Source: Heyndrickxia coagulans 36D1 (lineage in GTDB: Bacteria; Bacillota; Bacilli; Bacillales; Bacillaceae_C). From it: 64,000 nucleotides of DNA. Location of the stretch: contig NC_016023.1 of the NCBI RefSeq assembly GCF_000169195.2, positions 186,001 to 250,000 of the forward strand. Reading direction: 5' to 3'. Below the pieces are notes generated by a model, which ran no database searches, was not told the DNA's origin, and worked only from the letters and a program-made list of their open reading frames with translations. The position numbers and the translations under genes were made by a program. Shown here one piece after another: positions 37,328 through 45,954 of this stretch; positions within the stretch are counted from its first letter, which is position 1; the number at the start of each line of letters is the position of its first letter.

Positions 37328-38995
37328 ATGAAATTTGTTAAAAATGACCAGACAGCGGTTTTCGCCCTCGGCGGATTAGGCGAAATCGGAAAAAATACTT
37401 ATGGCGTACAATTTCAAGATGAAATCATTTTAATTGATGCAGGCATCAAATTTCCGGAAGATGAACTGCTCGGAATCGACTATGTCATCCCGGATTATAC
37501 CTACCTCGTGAAAAACGCGGACAAAATTAAGGGCCTGTTTATTACGCACGGGCATGAAGACCATATCGGCGGCATTCCGTATTTGCTGCGCCAGATCAAT
37601 GTCCCGATTTACGGCGGGAAGCTTGCACTCGGCCTTATCCGGAACAAGCTGGAAGAGCACGGCCTTCTCCGGCAGACAAAGCTGATTGAAATTAAAGAAG
37701 ACGATGTGATTAAATTCCGGAAAACATCTGTTACGTTTTTCCGGACGACGCACAGCATTCCGGATTCTTACGGCATCGTCGTCAAAACGCCGCCGGGCAA
37801 TATCGTGCACACCGGCGACTTTAAGTTTGACTTTACACCAGTGGGTGAGCCGGCCAACTTAACGAAAATGGCCGAAATCGGAAAAGAAGGCGTGCTTTGC
37901 CTTTTGTCCGACAGCACAAACAGCGAAGTGCCGCATTTTACGATGTCTGAACGACGTGTCGGGGAAAGCATTCAGGATATTTTCCGGAAAGTGGACGGAC
38001 GGATTATTTTTGCAACCTTTGCCTCCAATATCCACCGCCTGCAGCAGATGACGGAAGCGGCTGTTTTGGCGGGTCGGAAAATTGCCGTGTTCGGGCGTAG
38101 TATGGAAGCGGCGATTGAAATCGGCCGTGATCTCGGCTATATCCGTGCCCCGAAAGATACGTTTATTGACACACAACAATTGAACCGTCTGCCGGCCAAC
38201 CGGGTTACCATTCTTTGTACCGGTACCCAGGGCGAACCGATGGCGGCTCTGTCCAGAATTGCAAATGGCACGCACCGGCAGATCCAGATCCAACCGGGCG
38301 ACACCGTCGTTTTTTCTTCCTCCCCGATTCCGGGTAATACGACGAGCATCAACCGGACGATTAATTTGCTGTACCGCGCCGGCGCCGATGTGATCAGCGG
38401 GTCTTTGAACAATGTGCACACATCAGGCCATGGCGGTCAGGAAGAACAGAAATTGATGCTGCGGCTGATCAAACCGAAATATTTTATGCCAATCCACGGT
38501 GAATACCGGATGCTCAGGATGCATGCCAAGCTTGCCAACGACTGTGGCGTCCCGGAAGAAAACTGCTTTATCATGGATAACGGGGAAGTGCTGGCGCTCG
38601 GTCATGACACCGCAGAAGTTGCTGGCAAAATCCCATCCGGCTCTGTCTATATTGACGGGAGCGGCATTGGCGATATCGGCAATATTGTTTTGCGCGACCG
38701 CCGCATCCTTTCTGAAGAAGGGCTCGTCATTGTCGTTGTGGCCATCAATATGAACGAGTTTAAAATTGCATCCGGCCCTGACATTATTTCAAGGGGCTTT
38801 GTGTACATGCGTGAATCCGGCGATTTGATCAACGAAGCGCAAACGATCATCACAAAGCACTTGAATAAAGTGATGGAACGGAAAACGACGCAATGGGCCG
38901 AAATCAAAAATGAAATTACGGATACGCTGGCGCCGTTTTTATACGAAAAAACGAAACGCCGGCCGATGATTATGCCGATTATTATGGAAGTTTAA
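37328..38995 (+). CDS. rnjA: Ribonuclease J1
   Basis: The 555-residue beta-lactamase/beta-CASP nuclease has the metal motif [12 protein letters not shown] (about 73-84), later [11 protein letters not shown] and [17 protein letters not shown], and the C-terminal domain. It is both a 5'-3' exonuclease and an endonuclease central to mRNA decay. The length equals B. subtilis RNase J1. SR1P, which in B. subtilis links GapA to this enzyme, is encoded nearby. Confidence 0.97.
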   Translation: MKFVKNDQTAVFALGGLGEIGKNTYGVQFQDEIILIDAGIKFPEDELLGIDYVIPDYTYLVKNADKIKGLFITHGHEDHIGGIPYLLRQINVPIYGGKLALGLIRNKLEEHGLLRQTKLIEIKEDDVIKFRKTSVTFFRTTHSIPDSYGIVVKTPPGNIVHTGDFKFDFTPVGEPANLTKMAEIGKEGVLCLLSDSTNSEVPHFTMSERRVGESIQDIFRKVDGRIIFATFASNIHRLQQMTEAAVLAGRKIAVFGRSMEAAIEIGRDLGYIRAPKDTFIDTQQLNRLPANRVTILCTGTQGEPMAALSRIANGTHRQIQIQPGDTVVFSSSPIPGNTTSINRTINLLYRAGADVISGSLNNVHTSGHGGQEEQKLMLRLIKPKYFMPIHGEYRMLRMHAKLANDCGVPEENCFIMDNGEVLALGHDTAEVAGKIPSGSVYIDGSGIGDIGNIVLRDRRILSEEGLVIVVVAINMNEFKIASGPDIISRGFVYMRESGDLINEAQTIITKHLNKVMERKTTQWAEIKNEITDTLAPFLYEKTKRRPMIMPIIMEV

Positions 38996-39045
38996 AAAAA
39001 GGGGATCCCGTCAGGAAGCCCACTTGAAAAGTCCAAAAGAAAACG

Positions 39046-39088
39046 AAAAACGGCGAGACACCACCATTCATCGTGTCTCGCCGTTTTT
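39046..39088 (+). terminator. Terminator after rnjA, part of a repeated element
   Basis: AAAAACGGCGAGACAC (39046-39061) and GTGTCTCGCCGTTTTT (39073-39088) form a 16-bp stem. A near copy occurs at 43676-43718. Both are followed by TTTTTCAGTGTCCT (here 39119-39132), suggesting a mobile-element end or a duplicated terminator cassette. Confidence 0.85.
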
Positions 39089-39452
39089 TTGCATTGTATA
39101 AATAAATTTAAAACACATTTTTTCAGTGTCCTCCCCGTTAGCATAGTGCTTTTTTGTATGTCTGTTTGAAAAAGGCGTGCCAAACCGGTGTACCCGATCC
39201 GGCCGGCGTTTTGCAGAGGAAACGTTTCCAATTTTATCCATCCGCTTGAAAAGAATTTTTTATTTTTTTTTGCAAAAAGTACTGTACAAAACAAATTTCA
39301 GGGTATATACTGTATTATAACAGAAGGATAAATGATTTGTTGTTATAAAACATGCTTTTGCTGACACCAGCCCGGGCCCGGCTGTCGCAGCATCATTGAA
39401 TGGTTTTATAACAACCTAAAAATCCAAACACGAAAAAGGAGATGGATGAAAA
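39089..39452 (+). promoter_or_regulatory. Structured leader of the YhfH-like gene
   Basis: The 364-bp region has no gene. A weak promoter TGTACA-17-TATACT lies near 39285-39313. The segment 39340-39414 is a long inverted repeat: TTGTTATAAAAC (39340-39351) against GTTTTATAACAA (39403-39414), with TGCTG/CAGCA and CAGCC/GGCTG pairs nested inside. TTATAACA or its complement occurs three times (39315, 39341 and 39406). Confidence 0.6.
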
Positions 39453-39587
39453 ATGATGATGAGCCCAGTTGAATTTTTTAAAACATTGCCTGCGAAACAA
39501 TGCCCTGAATGCGGTCAGCCGATTGAAGAACAAGCAGAATCATACATGCTGGAATGCGACCATTGCCTTTCCAAAAAAGAAGAATAA
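39453..39587 (+). CDS. YhfH-family zinc-ribbon microprotein
   Basis: The 44-residue protein starts MMMSPVEFFKTLPAKQCPEC and has two Cys pairs (CPEC and CDHC) that probably bind zinc. It matches the YhfH family of Bacillaceae. Function unknown. Of three consecutive ATG codons I take the first (39453); AAGGAG lies about 11 nt upstream. An ATG at 39442 opens only a four-codon frame. Confidence 0.85.
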   Translation: MMMSPVEFFKTLPAKQCPECGQPIEEQAESYMLECDHCLSKKEE

Positions 39588-39596
39588 CGCCGTAAT

Positions 39597-39626
39597 AAAA
39601 AAGAAGGGGAAATCCCCTTCTTTTTT
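39597..39626. terminator. Bidirectional terminator between the YhfH-like gene and dapL
   Basis: AAAAAAGAAGGGGA (39597-39610) and TCCCCTTCTTTTTT (39613-39626) form a 14-bp palindrome between convergent genes, overlapping the dapL stop codon. Confidence 0.88.
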
Positions 39627-40743
39627 ATTGCAACGATAAAATATAGGCTATCATCAAATCGGCAGCTGTCTCGAGCGCTCGTTCGTCCGGCGCAAATTTG
39701 GCATGGTGCAGCCCGTATGGTGACCCGACACCGAGCCAGAACATAAAGCCAGGGATTTCTTTCAACATATAGCCGAAATCCTCCCCTGTTAAAGCCTCCC
39801 TGCATTCATGCAGGTGCGCCCCCTCGTAGCTTCGGACAAAATCCATAAAGCGGGCGGTCTCTTCCGGATGATTGAACACCTGGTAATAATTACAGCCGTA
39901 ATCAATTTCCGCCCGGCACTCAAAACCGGCCGAAAGCCCGTTTGTGAGTGCTTCAATCCTGTGCTTCACTTTTTCCATCGCTTCGCTCGATAACGTGCGG
40001 ATCGTCCCTTCAAGGCGTGCATGTTCCGCGATTGCATTTTGAACCGTGCCGCCGGTGATTTTCCCGATGGTCACCACTGCGCTGTCGAGCGGGTCGATAT
40101 TGCGTGAGATAATAGACTGGAGCTGGGTCACCAGATGGGCCGCCGCCACCACCATATCCTTTGTATGCTGCGGATAGGCCGCATGCCCGCCCTTTCCTTC
40201 CAGGTCAATATACAGTTCAGATGTATTGGCAAACAGCAGCCCTTTTTTTACCGCCACCGTACCAGCCGGGTATTCCGGCGCAACATGGAGTGCCATCACA
40301 AGGTCCGGCTGCCATTCATCGTGCAGCACTTCTTCCAGCATCGCTTTCGCCCCGCCAGGCCCTTCTTCTGCCGGCTGAAAAATAAAGATCAGATCATCCT
40401 TAACGGGCCGGCTTGCAAAATGCGATAAAATCCCGAGTGCAATCGTCATATGAAAATCGTGACCGCACGCATGCATGTTTCCTTCGTGTTCCGATTGAAA
40501 CGGGAACCCTGTCTCTTCTTTGATCGGCAGGCCGTCTATATCCGTCCGGTAACCAATCTTTTTTTCGGGGCAGGTCCCCTTTACTTTTACAAGCACCCCG
40601 GTTTTCCATGTTTTCACTTCAAGATGGCCTTTTGGCAAACGCGAAATAAAATCAAGGATGTACCGCTGTGTTTTATGCTCCTTGTATCCGAGTTCGGGAA
40701 TCCGGTGCAGATCCCGCCTGATGGCAATCAAATTCGTTTCCAT
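39625..40743 (-). CDS. dapL: N-acetyldiaminopimelate deacetylase (YkuR)
   Basis: The 372-residue M20-family hydrolase removes acetate from N-acetyl-LL-diaminopimelate in the acetylase branch of lysine and peptidoglycan precursor synthesis. Metal-binding residues are in [37 protein letters not shown] and ALHVAPEYP. The ATG at 40741-40743 follows GAAGGA. It is 67 nt downstream of dapH, with a GCCGGG/CCCGGC hairpin and a T run between that may attenuate. Confidence 0.93.
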   Translation of the reverse strand: METNLIAIRRDLHRIPELGYKEHKTQRYILDFISRLPKGHLEVKTWKTGVLVKVKGTCPEKKIGYRTDIDGLPIKEETGFPFQSEHEGNMHACGHDFHMTIALGILSHFASRPVKDDLIFIFQPAEEGPGGAKAMLEEVLHDEWQPDLVMALHVAPEYPAGTVAVKKGLLFANTSELYIDLEGKGGHAAYPQHTKDMVVAAAHLVTQLQSIISRNIDPLDSAVVTIGKITGGTVQNAIAEHARLEGTIRTLSSEAMEKVKHRIEALTNGLSAGFECRAEIDYGCNYYQVFNHPEETARFMDFVRSYEGAHLHECREALTGEDFGYMLKEIPGFMFWLGVGSPYGLHHAKFAPDERALETAADLMIAYILSLQ

Positions 40744-40810
40744 ATCCAGTCCTTCCTTTCCGGTATGGCAAAAAAGGCCGGGCACCGTTTTTTTGGCACC
40801 CGTCCCCGGC

Positions 40811-41521
40811 TTACAAATTTCTGAGGTCTTTCATGATTTCGGTTTTGGATTTTGTTTTTTCGTCAATTTCTTTGATCACTTTTGCCGGAATGCCCGCAAC
40901 AACGGTATGCGGCGGCACATCTTGCGTGACGACCGCACCGGCTGCCACAACCGCCCCTTTTCCGACGCGTACGCCTTCCAGAATCACAGCATTCGCCCCG
41001 ATTAATACATCATCCTCAATGACAACCGGGTTCGCAGAAGGCGGTTCAATGACCCCGGCAAGCACGGTGCCCGCTCCGATATGGCAGTTTTTCCCGACTG
41101 TTGCACGGCCGCCTAAAACGGCGTTCATGTCGATCATCGTGCCTTCTCCAATGACGGCGCCAATATTGATTACGGCCCCCATCATAATGACGGCGTTATT
41201 GCCGATTTCCACACGGTCACGGATCGTGACGCCAGGTTCAATGCGGGCGTTGATTCCTTTTAAATCGAGAAGCGGAATGGCCGAGTTGCGGCGGTCATTT
41301 TCCACAACATAATCCGCGATTTTGCCACGGTTTGCTTCCAGCACGGCCGAAATCTCTTCCCATTCACCAAAGACGACAGCCATGCCGCCGCCTGCAAAAA
41401 CACGGGCTGATTCACCGAAATCAAGGCCTTCGACATTTCCTTTCACATATACTTTTACAGGTGTTGATTTTTTGCTGTTTGCTATGAATGAAATGATTTC
41501 ATTTGCATCCATCATGTCCAT
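40811..41521 (-). CDS. dapH: Tetrahydrodipicolinate N-acetyltransferase DapH
   Basis: The 236-residue enzyme uses acetyl-CoA to acetylate tetrahydrodipicolinate. The N-terminal domain ([20 protein letters not shown]) is followed by a left-handed beta-helix of hexapeptide repeats ([14 protein letters not shown]-type, then [15 protein letters not shown]). Length equals B. subtilis DapH (YkuQ). It precedes dapL. The flavodoxin genes ykuNOP that separate it from ccpC in B. subtilis are missing. Confidence 0.95.
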   Translation of the reverse strand: MDMMDANEIISFIANSKKSTPVKVYVKGNVEGLDFGESARVFAGGGMAVVFGEWEEISAVLEANRGKIADYVVENDRRNSAIPLLDLKGINARIEPGVTIRDRVEIGNNAVIMMGAVINIGAVIGEGTMIDMNAVLGGRATVGKNCHIGAGTVLAGVIEPPSANPVVIEDDVLIGANAVILEGVRVGKGAVVAAGAVVTQDVPPHTVVAGIPAKVIKEIDEKTKSKTEIMKDLRNL

Positions 41522-41582
41522 ATGTATGCCTCCTGACAGCAGATTCGCACGTAAATGTGATCATTTGCGCATATGTTTCATT

Positions 41583-42473
41583 TTAAAGGATATGGGGCTG
41601 CGCCGCAATAAATTCACGCACCACTTTTACAAAAGCACGGACCTGCTTCAATTGAAACGCGGCGTCATAACCGAGCAGCCATGTGTCGCGTTTCAGCGGC
41701 TCCCCGCCTTCCCCTTCGAGCGGAATTTTGTGCAGATGGCGGATTTCCGCCCCGTCCAGCGTGATCGCAGGCAAAATCGCATAGCCAATACCGTTAAAAA
41801 CCATTTGCTTGCACGTTTCGATCTGGTCTACTACGATTGTTTGTTTCGGGGAAGTTTGAAACTCGCGGTGCCACCAGTCCATCATTTCCTGATAATAATT
41901 CGAATCGCTTTTAAACTGGATAAACGGCCGGTCGGCAGCCGGCAGCTTTTCAAGGGTGTCAATTTCCTGGTCTACAAGAAAGAGCGGATCTTCAAACAAA
42001 TGGATTTTCGTACTTTTCCATTCATTCAAGCCGCGGACAATGCCGATATGGACTTCATCTTCGTAAATGGACCGCAAAATTTCACTGCTCCAGCCCGTAA
42101 CAAGCGAGATTTTTGCCTCCGGATATTTTTCAACGAATGTTTTCAGTACTTTCGGCAGCCAGTTTTGGCCGACGATCGTGGCGCAGGCGATTTTTAATGT
42201 TCCGTACACTTTTGAGTCGAGCGTGCGGATGGCTTCCCGCACATTTTCTTCCCTTTCGAGCATTTCGTTGGCGAGCTGGATGACCAGTTCCCCTTCAGGC
42301 GTTATGATCAACCCTTTTTGCGTGCGGAGAAACAATTGCGCTCCCCACTGCTTTTCAATCGACTGCAGCCTTTGCGACAAGGCGGGCTGCGACACAAACA
42401 GCCGTTCAGCCGCCTTCCGCATATTTAACTCCTGTGCTAAAACAGACAGTAACTGACACTCCGAAAAATTCAT
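41583..42473 (-). CDS. ccpC: LysR-family regulator CcpC
   Basis: The 296-residue protein has an N-terminal winged helix (AQELNMRKAAERLFVSQPAL, then SQRLQSIEKQWG) and a C-terminal effector domain (LVTGWSSEILRSIYEDEVHI). It aligns closely with B. subtilis CcpC, the citrate-responsive repressor of citB and citZ. Neither target is in this window. It lies directly upstream of dapH on the same strand. Confidence 0.93.
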   Translation of the reverse strand: MNFSECQLLSVLAQELNMRKAAERLFVSQPALSQRLQSIEKQWGAQLFLRTQKGLIITPEGELVIQLANEMLEREENVREAIRTLDSKVYGTLKIACATIVGQNWLPKVLKTFVEKYPEAKISLVTGWSSEILRSIYEDEVHIGIVRGLNEWKSTKIHLFEDPLFLVDQEIDTLEKLPAADRPFIQFKSDSNYYQEMMDWWHREFQTSPKQTIVVDQIETCKQMVFNGIGYAILPAITLDGAEIRHLHKIPLEGEGGEPLKRDTWLLGYDAAFQLKQVRAFVKVVREFIAAQPHIL

Positions 42474-42513
42474 GTTAACCCCAATCCGTTTTCTTTGGTT
42501 TATGGAAAAAAGG

Positions 42514-42535
42514 ACCGCGCAGCCATTTGCGCGGT
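42514..42535 (-). terminator. Terminator after the DarB-like gene
   Basis: ACCGCGCA (42514-42521) and TGCGCGGT (42528-42535) form an 8-bp stem; CC and six T residues follow on the minus strand. Confidence 0.8.
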
Positions 42536-42542
42536 GCCACCG

Positions 42543-42989
42543 CTAAAAATGATTCAATTTATGAATATGATGGTTCAATTCCTTCAGAAGCGAACGCCGT
42601 GTAAAAATGCCGGCAAAAAATCCTTCATCGTCTTCAACACATAAAAAATTGTGGTCAACAAGCCAGCGCAACGCTTTTTCAAAATTGTCATGCACATTCA
42701 GCCGTGGAATGTCCGCCTTCATGACCTGTTCCACCTTAATCTCGCCTAGTTTTTCAAACTCAATCCGTTCCAACCCCAAAATGGAATCGGTGATCATCGC
42801 GGAACTGATCAGGCCGTGCAGTCGGTAGCTGGCGTCCAAAACCGGAACAGCGGCATACCCACTTTTCGTCAGCACGAGCAAAGCATGTTCCAGGCTGTTC
42901 CCAACCTGCACATGGGCCACTTTTTCAGACGGGATCATAAAATCCATGATTTTCGGTTCAAGAAATTCCTGGCTCTGCAATGAAATCAT
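42543..42989 (-). CDS. darB: CBS-domain protein, DarB/CbpB family (YkuL)
   Basis: The 148-residue protein consists of two CBS domains (about 8-70 and 80-140): MDFMIPSEKVAHVQVGNSL and MKADIPRLNVHDNFEKAL. B. subtilis DarB binds cyclic di-AMP and, in its free form, stimulates the (p)ppGpp synthetase Rel and affects pyruvate carboxylase. The family and position upstream of ccpC match. Ligand binding here is inferred. Confidence 0.88.
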   Translation of the reverse strand: MISLQSQEFLEPKIMDFMIPSEKVAHVQVGNSLEHALLVLTKSGYAAVPVLDASYRLHGLISSAMITDSILGLERIEFEKLGEIKVEQVMKADIPRLNVHDNFEKALRWLVDHNFLCVEDDEGFFAGIFTRRSLLKELNHHIHKLNHF

Positions 42990-43120
42990 CTTGCAAAAAT
43001 CTCCTTTTCTTCCGTATTTTCAGGTACAAAAACCTTCAAGAGGAGATGCTTATTTCGTTTGCCGTTGATGCATGATGGATCACTACTATTTTATCATAAA
43101 CAGGACTTGATTGACGAAAG

Positions 43121-43146
43121 AAAAACGCCCGGCTTTGTGCCGGGCG
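43121..43146 (-). terminator. Terminator after ykuJ
   Basis: CGCCCGGC (43126-43133) and GCCGGGCG (43139-43146) form an 8-bp stem followed by five T residues on the minus strand. Confidence 0.88.
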
Positions 43147-43156
43147 AAAAAATTTT

Positions 43157-43408
43157 TTAACTGTCAGAGCCTTCCTGGACGATATCAAAGATTTCGATGG
43201 CGGCAATATCCAGATCGTCAAACTGGTACTTGCTGGCGTGTTTTTGCCCATCGAATACTTCCAGTTCAAACGTTCCGGTCTGCGGGAAAAATTTCACCTG
43301 GCAGAGCGCCTTGCCGTTCACTTCAAAACGCCGTTGCTGGACTTCCCCTGTATCTTTTGCTTCCTGCATCGCCTGCAGTCTTTGGATAATACCTAATAAT
43401 TGAGACAT
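43157..43408 (-). CDS. ykuJ: YkuJ family protein
   Basis: The 83-residue protein matches YkuJ: MSQLLGIIQRLQAMQEAKDT, then QRRFEVNGKALCQVKFF and FDDLDIAAIEIFDIVQE. A structure of the B. subtilis protein exists but no function is known. The ATG has GAAAGGAG upstream. The following interval 43409-43675 holds no supported gene. Confidence 0.9.
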   Translation of the reverse strand: MSQLLGIIQRLQAMQEAKDTGEVQQRRFEVNGKALCQVKFFPQTGTFELEVFDGQKHASKYQFDDLDIAAIEIFDIVQEGSDS

Positions 43409-43675
43409 AATGGACTCCTTTCAACGAACGTGAGTACCGGTTTTGGATGCCGGCATTCACCCTTTTATTCACACAAATGATAACCTGTCCCATTCGAATT
43501 TTACAGTAAAACCTTCGCTTAGAAAAGGGAGCGGCGGCAAATTTTTTCATTTTGTGCCGTTTCTGTCCTTATTTTATCCGAAATCGGGGAAGACCTTGTA
43601 ACATTTTTGCGATTTGTCCCGGAGAAAAAACTCCTGTTTTAAAAGAAGCCGCTCCAAAAAATTGAAAAGAAAACA

Positions 43676-43741
43676 TAAAAACGGCGAGACACCGCTCATC
43701 CAGAGTGTCTCACCGTTTCTTGAATACTTTTTCAGTGTCCT
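43676..43741 (-). terminator. Terminator after the acetamidase gene, second copy of the repeated element
   Basis: AAAACGGCGAGACAC (about 43678-43692) pairs with GTGTCTCACCGTTT (43705-43718), ending in T residues on the minus strand. TTTTTCAGTGTCCT follows at 43728-43741. It is the sister of the element at 39046-39132. Confidence 0.8.
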
Positions 43742-43745
43742 GCTT

Positions 43746-44654
43746 TTAAAGCAGAGGGCCCGGCGCGAACAAATCGGGCAAAACAGCTTTCGGCACAGCT
43801 ATTCTGACCGTCACAAGCGGATTTACAATCTGACTGATTTCTAGGGAGCATGTGGCACTCAACAGCCTGTAGGCGTCATTAAACCCAAGCCCGAAAGCAG
43901 CCCGGAACCTGTTTGCAGCCGCTCGCATCCCTTTTTTCGTCGCCGCTTCCACGGTTTCTGCCGATGAAATCAAAAACCATGCGCGGTCGGTTTCAACGGC
44001 CGGCATGCCGATAGCGGGCGCGCCGGCCAGTTTCGTGCATTGCAGGGTGACTTTTCCGCCAATCTCCACGCCGGAACCGTCCAGTTCCCCGTCCCCCATT
44101 GCGGCGTGAAGATCGCCGAGCGCAAGCAGGGCACCATCATGGAAAACGGGAAGGTACAATGTCGACCCCGTTGTGATCCATCTCGTATCCATATTGCCGC
44201 CATGGTCCCCGGGTGTTTCACAAAGCACCGCGCCTTTTTCCGGGGCAACGCCGATAACGCCGATCATCGGGGCAGCCAGAAATTGAAGCTGGCTGTTAAA
44301 CTGGATGTGACCGTCTTTCACACGGATGATGCGCGTATCGGTTTCTTTTACATCCTCGCCGAGCACCCCCATCCCAGGGTAAAGCACCATGACACCGGCT
44401 TCATCCAGCTCGATATTTTGAATGTTGATACAAAGGATGTCGCCTTTTTTAACCCCTTCAATCTCAATCGGGCCTGTCGCCGGGTTGATAAAGGGAATGT
44501 CCACTTCCGTCCTAAGCTGGGTTTCCAATGTGATTTTTCCGCCGTAGCAATCAAACGTCTCCACGGCAAACGTTTCGTTCAGCCGGACTTTGTAAGCCGG
44601 CTTGTTTTCCGCTGAAAAATGGGTGATAAAATGTTCTTTTTTCAGTTGCTGCAT
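43746..44654 (-). CDS. Acetamidase/formamidase family protein
   Basis: The 302-residue protein belongs to the FmdA/AmdA family, seen in VETFDCYGGKITLETQL, VKKGDILCINIQNIEL, GDHGGNMDTRWITTG and LLALGDLHAAMGDGELDGSG, whose His, Asp and Glu residues form the metal site. Relatives release ammonia from acetamide or formamide; the true substrate is unknown. It is downstream of the fadH-like gene (22 nt gap), probably in one operon. Confidence 0.87.
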   Translation of the reverse strand: MQQLKKEHFITHFSAENKPAYKVRLNETFAVETFDCYGGKITLETQLRTEVDIPFINPATGPIEIEGVKKGDILCINIQNIELDEAGVMVLYPGMGVLGEDVKETDTRIIRVKDGHIQFNSQLQFLAAPMIGVIGVAPEKGAVLCETPGDHGGNMDTRWITTGSTLYLPVFHDGALLALGDLHAAMGDGELDGSGVEIGGKVTLQCTKLAGAPAIGMPAVETDRAWFLISSAETVEAATKKGMRAAANRFRAAFGLGFNDAYRLLSATCSLEISQIVNPLVTVRIAVPKAVLPDLFAPGPLL

Positions 44655-44676
44655 GATCCGCTCCTTTCGCGGCCGT

Positions 44677-45441
44677 TTAAAAAGGATGCTGATTCAGCCA
44701 CTGGCCGCCGTCCATTGTAATCACTTCTCCATTGATATAGGCAGCATGGGACGAGAACAGGAAAAAAGCAAGTTCGGCAATTTCTTCCGGCGTTCCGAGC
44801 CGTCCGAGCGGGACACTGTCTAATGTCCTTTTTGCCGCTTCTTCCGATTCCCACAGCTTGCCCGCACCGCCTGTTCTTTCAATCGGGCCGGGCGCGATCG
44901 CATTGACGCGGATGCCGTATTTTTTGCCCCATTCCACCGCAAGTGTACGTGTTAAGGATAACACACCCGCTTTTGCCGCTGCAGAATGGACAACGCCGGC
45001 TCCTGCCCCCCAGGCATAGGTGGCGACCATATTGAGGATGCTCCCCTTGATCTTTTTTTCGATCCAGTAGTTTCCAACCGCCCGTGAACAATAGAATGTC
45101 CCGTTTAAGACAATATTGATGACCGCATTCCAGCCGTTTACCGATAATTTTTCCGCCGGGCAGATAAAATTTCCGGCGGCATTATTGACAAGAAAATCAA
45201 TGCGCCCGAATTTTTTGTCTGTCTCTTCCACCATTCTCTGTACATCTTCCGGATTCCGGACATCCATTTGCACCGTGAGAATATCAGAATGGTAACGGAG
45301 CAGTTCCGCTTTTGTTGCCTTTAATTTTTCTTCATCCCTTCCTGTAATGACAACTTTTGCTTCTGACTGCGCAAATTTATTCGCCATTGCCTTCCCCACT
45401 CCGCTTGAACCGCCTGTTACGATGACAACTTTTTCTTTCAT
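44677..45441 (-). CDS. fadH: Short-chain dehydrogenase, 2,4-dienoyl-CoA reductase type (FadH/YkuF)
   Basis: The 254-residue SDR has the NADP loop VTGGSSGVGKAMA, NNAAGNFICPAEKL and a C-terminal TMDGGQWL. The pattern NAAGNFI with an HSAAAKAGVLSL catalytic region (Lys kept, Tyr replaced) is typical of the DECR/FadH class, which helps degrade unsaturated fatty acids. The ATG at 45439-45441 has GGAG at 7 nt. A FadR-type operator lies 18 nt upstream. Confidence 0.87.
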   Translation of the reverse strand: MKEKVVIVTGGSSGVGKAMANKFAQSEAKVVITGRDEEKLKATKAELLRYHSDILTVQMDVRNPEDVQRMVEETDKKFGRIDFLVNNAAGNFICPAEKLSVNGWNAVINIVLNGTFYCSRAVGNYWIEKKIKGSILNMVATYAWGAGAGVVHSAAAKAGVLSLTRTLAVEWGKKYGIRVNAIAPGPIERTGGAGKLWESEEAAKRTLDSVPLGRLGTPEEIAELAFFLFSSHAAYINGEVITMDGGQWLNQHPF

Positions 45442-45459
45442 CAACCTTCTCCCCTTTCA

Positions 45460-45477
45460 TGAATGAACAGCCATTCA
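45460..45477. promoter_or_regulatory. FadR-type operator
   Basis: TGAATGAACAGCCATTCA is an 18-bp inverted repeat matching the FadR box TGAATGAMTANTCATTCA at 15 of 17 defined positions. It lies between a TATAAT-like -10 (45479-45484, minus strand) and the fadH start codon, so a bound repressor would block transcription. Confidence 0.78.
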
Positions 45478-45572
45478 TTATATATAAAAAAATCAACGGA
45501 TTCGGCAAGCTGCCGGATACCGTCGCAAACGATCCCAGTGCCCCGGCCCGAGTGCTTCCAGGGCGTATGAAA

Positions 45573-45788
45573 CTAAGAATCTTTTTTTATTTTTAATAAG
45601 GACTCATGCAGCTTCGTTAATGCCCGGATGATCGTTTTCTTACGATTATAGCCTTTTACCACAACCGTCAAGCCGTTATATTCCGCATACGCCTGCCCCC
45701 AGGCACTGTCACGCAAAAAACCGAAAACGTAAACTTTAATATATCCAGCCTCCGCCGGGATAAAAATCATGTCCATTCTTTCGCTCAT
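45573..45788 (-). CDS. Small hypothetical protein
   Basis: The 71-residue protein starts MSERMDMIFIPAEAGYIKVY and ends KLHESLLKIKKDS. It seems to be a small alpha-beta fold with a basic C-terminus. The ATG at 45786-45788 has AAGGAG upstream; the frame is open 17 codons further back without support. It lies between the GGDEF-EAL gene and the fadH-like gene. I recognise no family. Confidence 0.6.
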   Translation of the reverse strand: MSERMDMIFIPAEAGYIKVYVFGFLRDSAWGQAYAEYNGLTVVVKGYNRKKTIIRALTKLHESLLKIKKDS

Positions 45789-45954
45789 TTTGAACGCTCC
45801 TTCCGTGTCCAAAAATGCGGCCCGGATTTCGGCTGGCACCGAAAACGATAGAAAGAGCCGTCTTGGTGAAGTACTTTTTTCTATACCATACCATACAATG
45901 TACCATTAGTCAGGAGAAAAGAAAATACGTTTTTGCAATTTAACCGGACGGATT

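Noticed and set aside
40768-40806. GCCGGG/CCCGGC hairpin with T run as a definite terminator between dapH and dapL
   Set aside because: The stem is only 6 bp around a 25-nt loop, and the two genes are in one pathway and close together; partial attenuation is possible but full termination is not supported.
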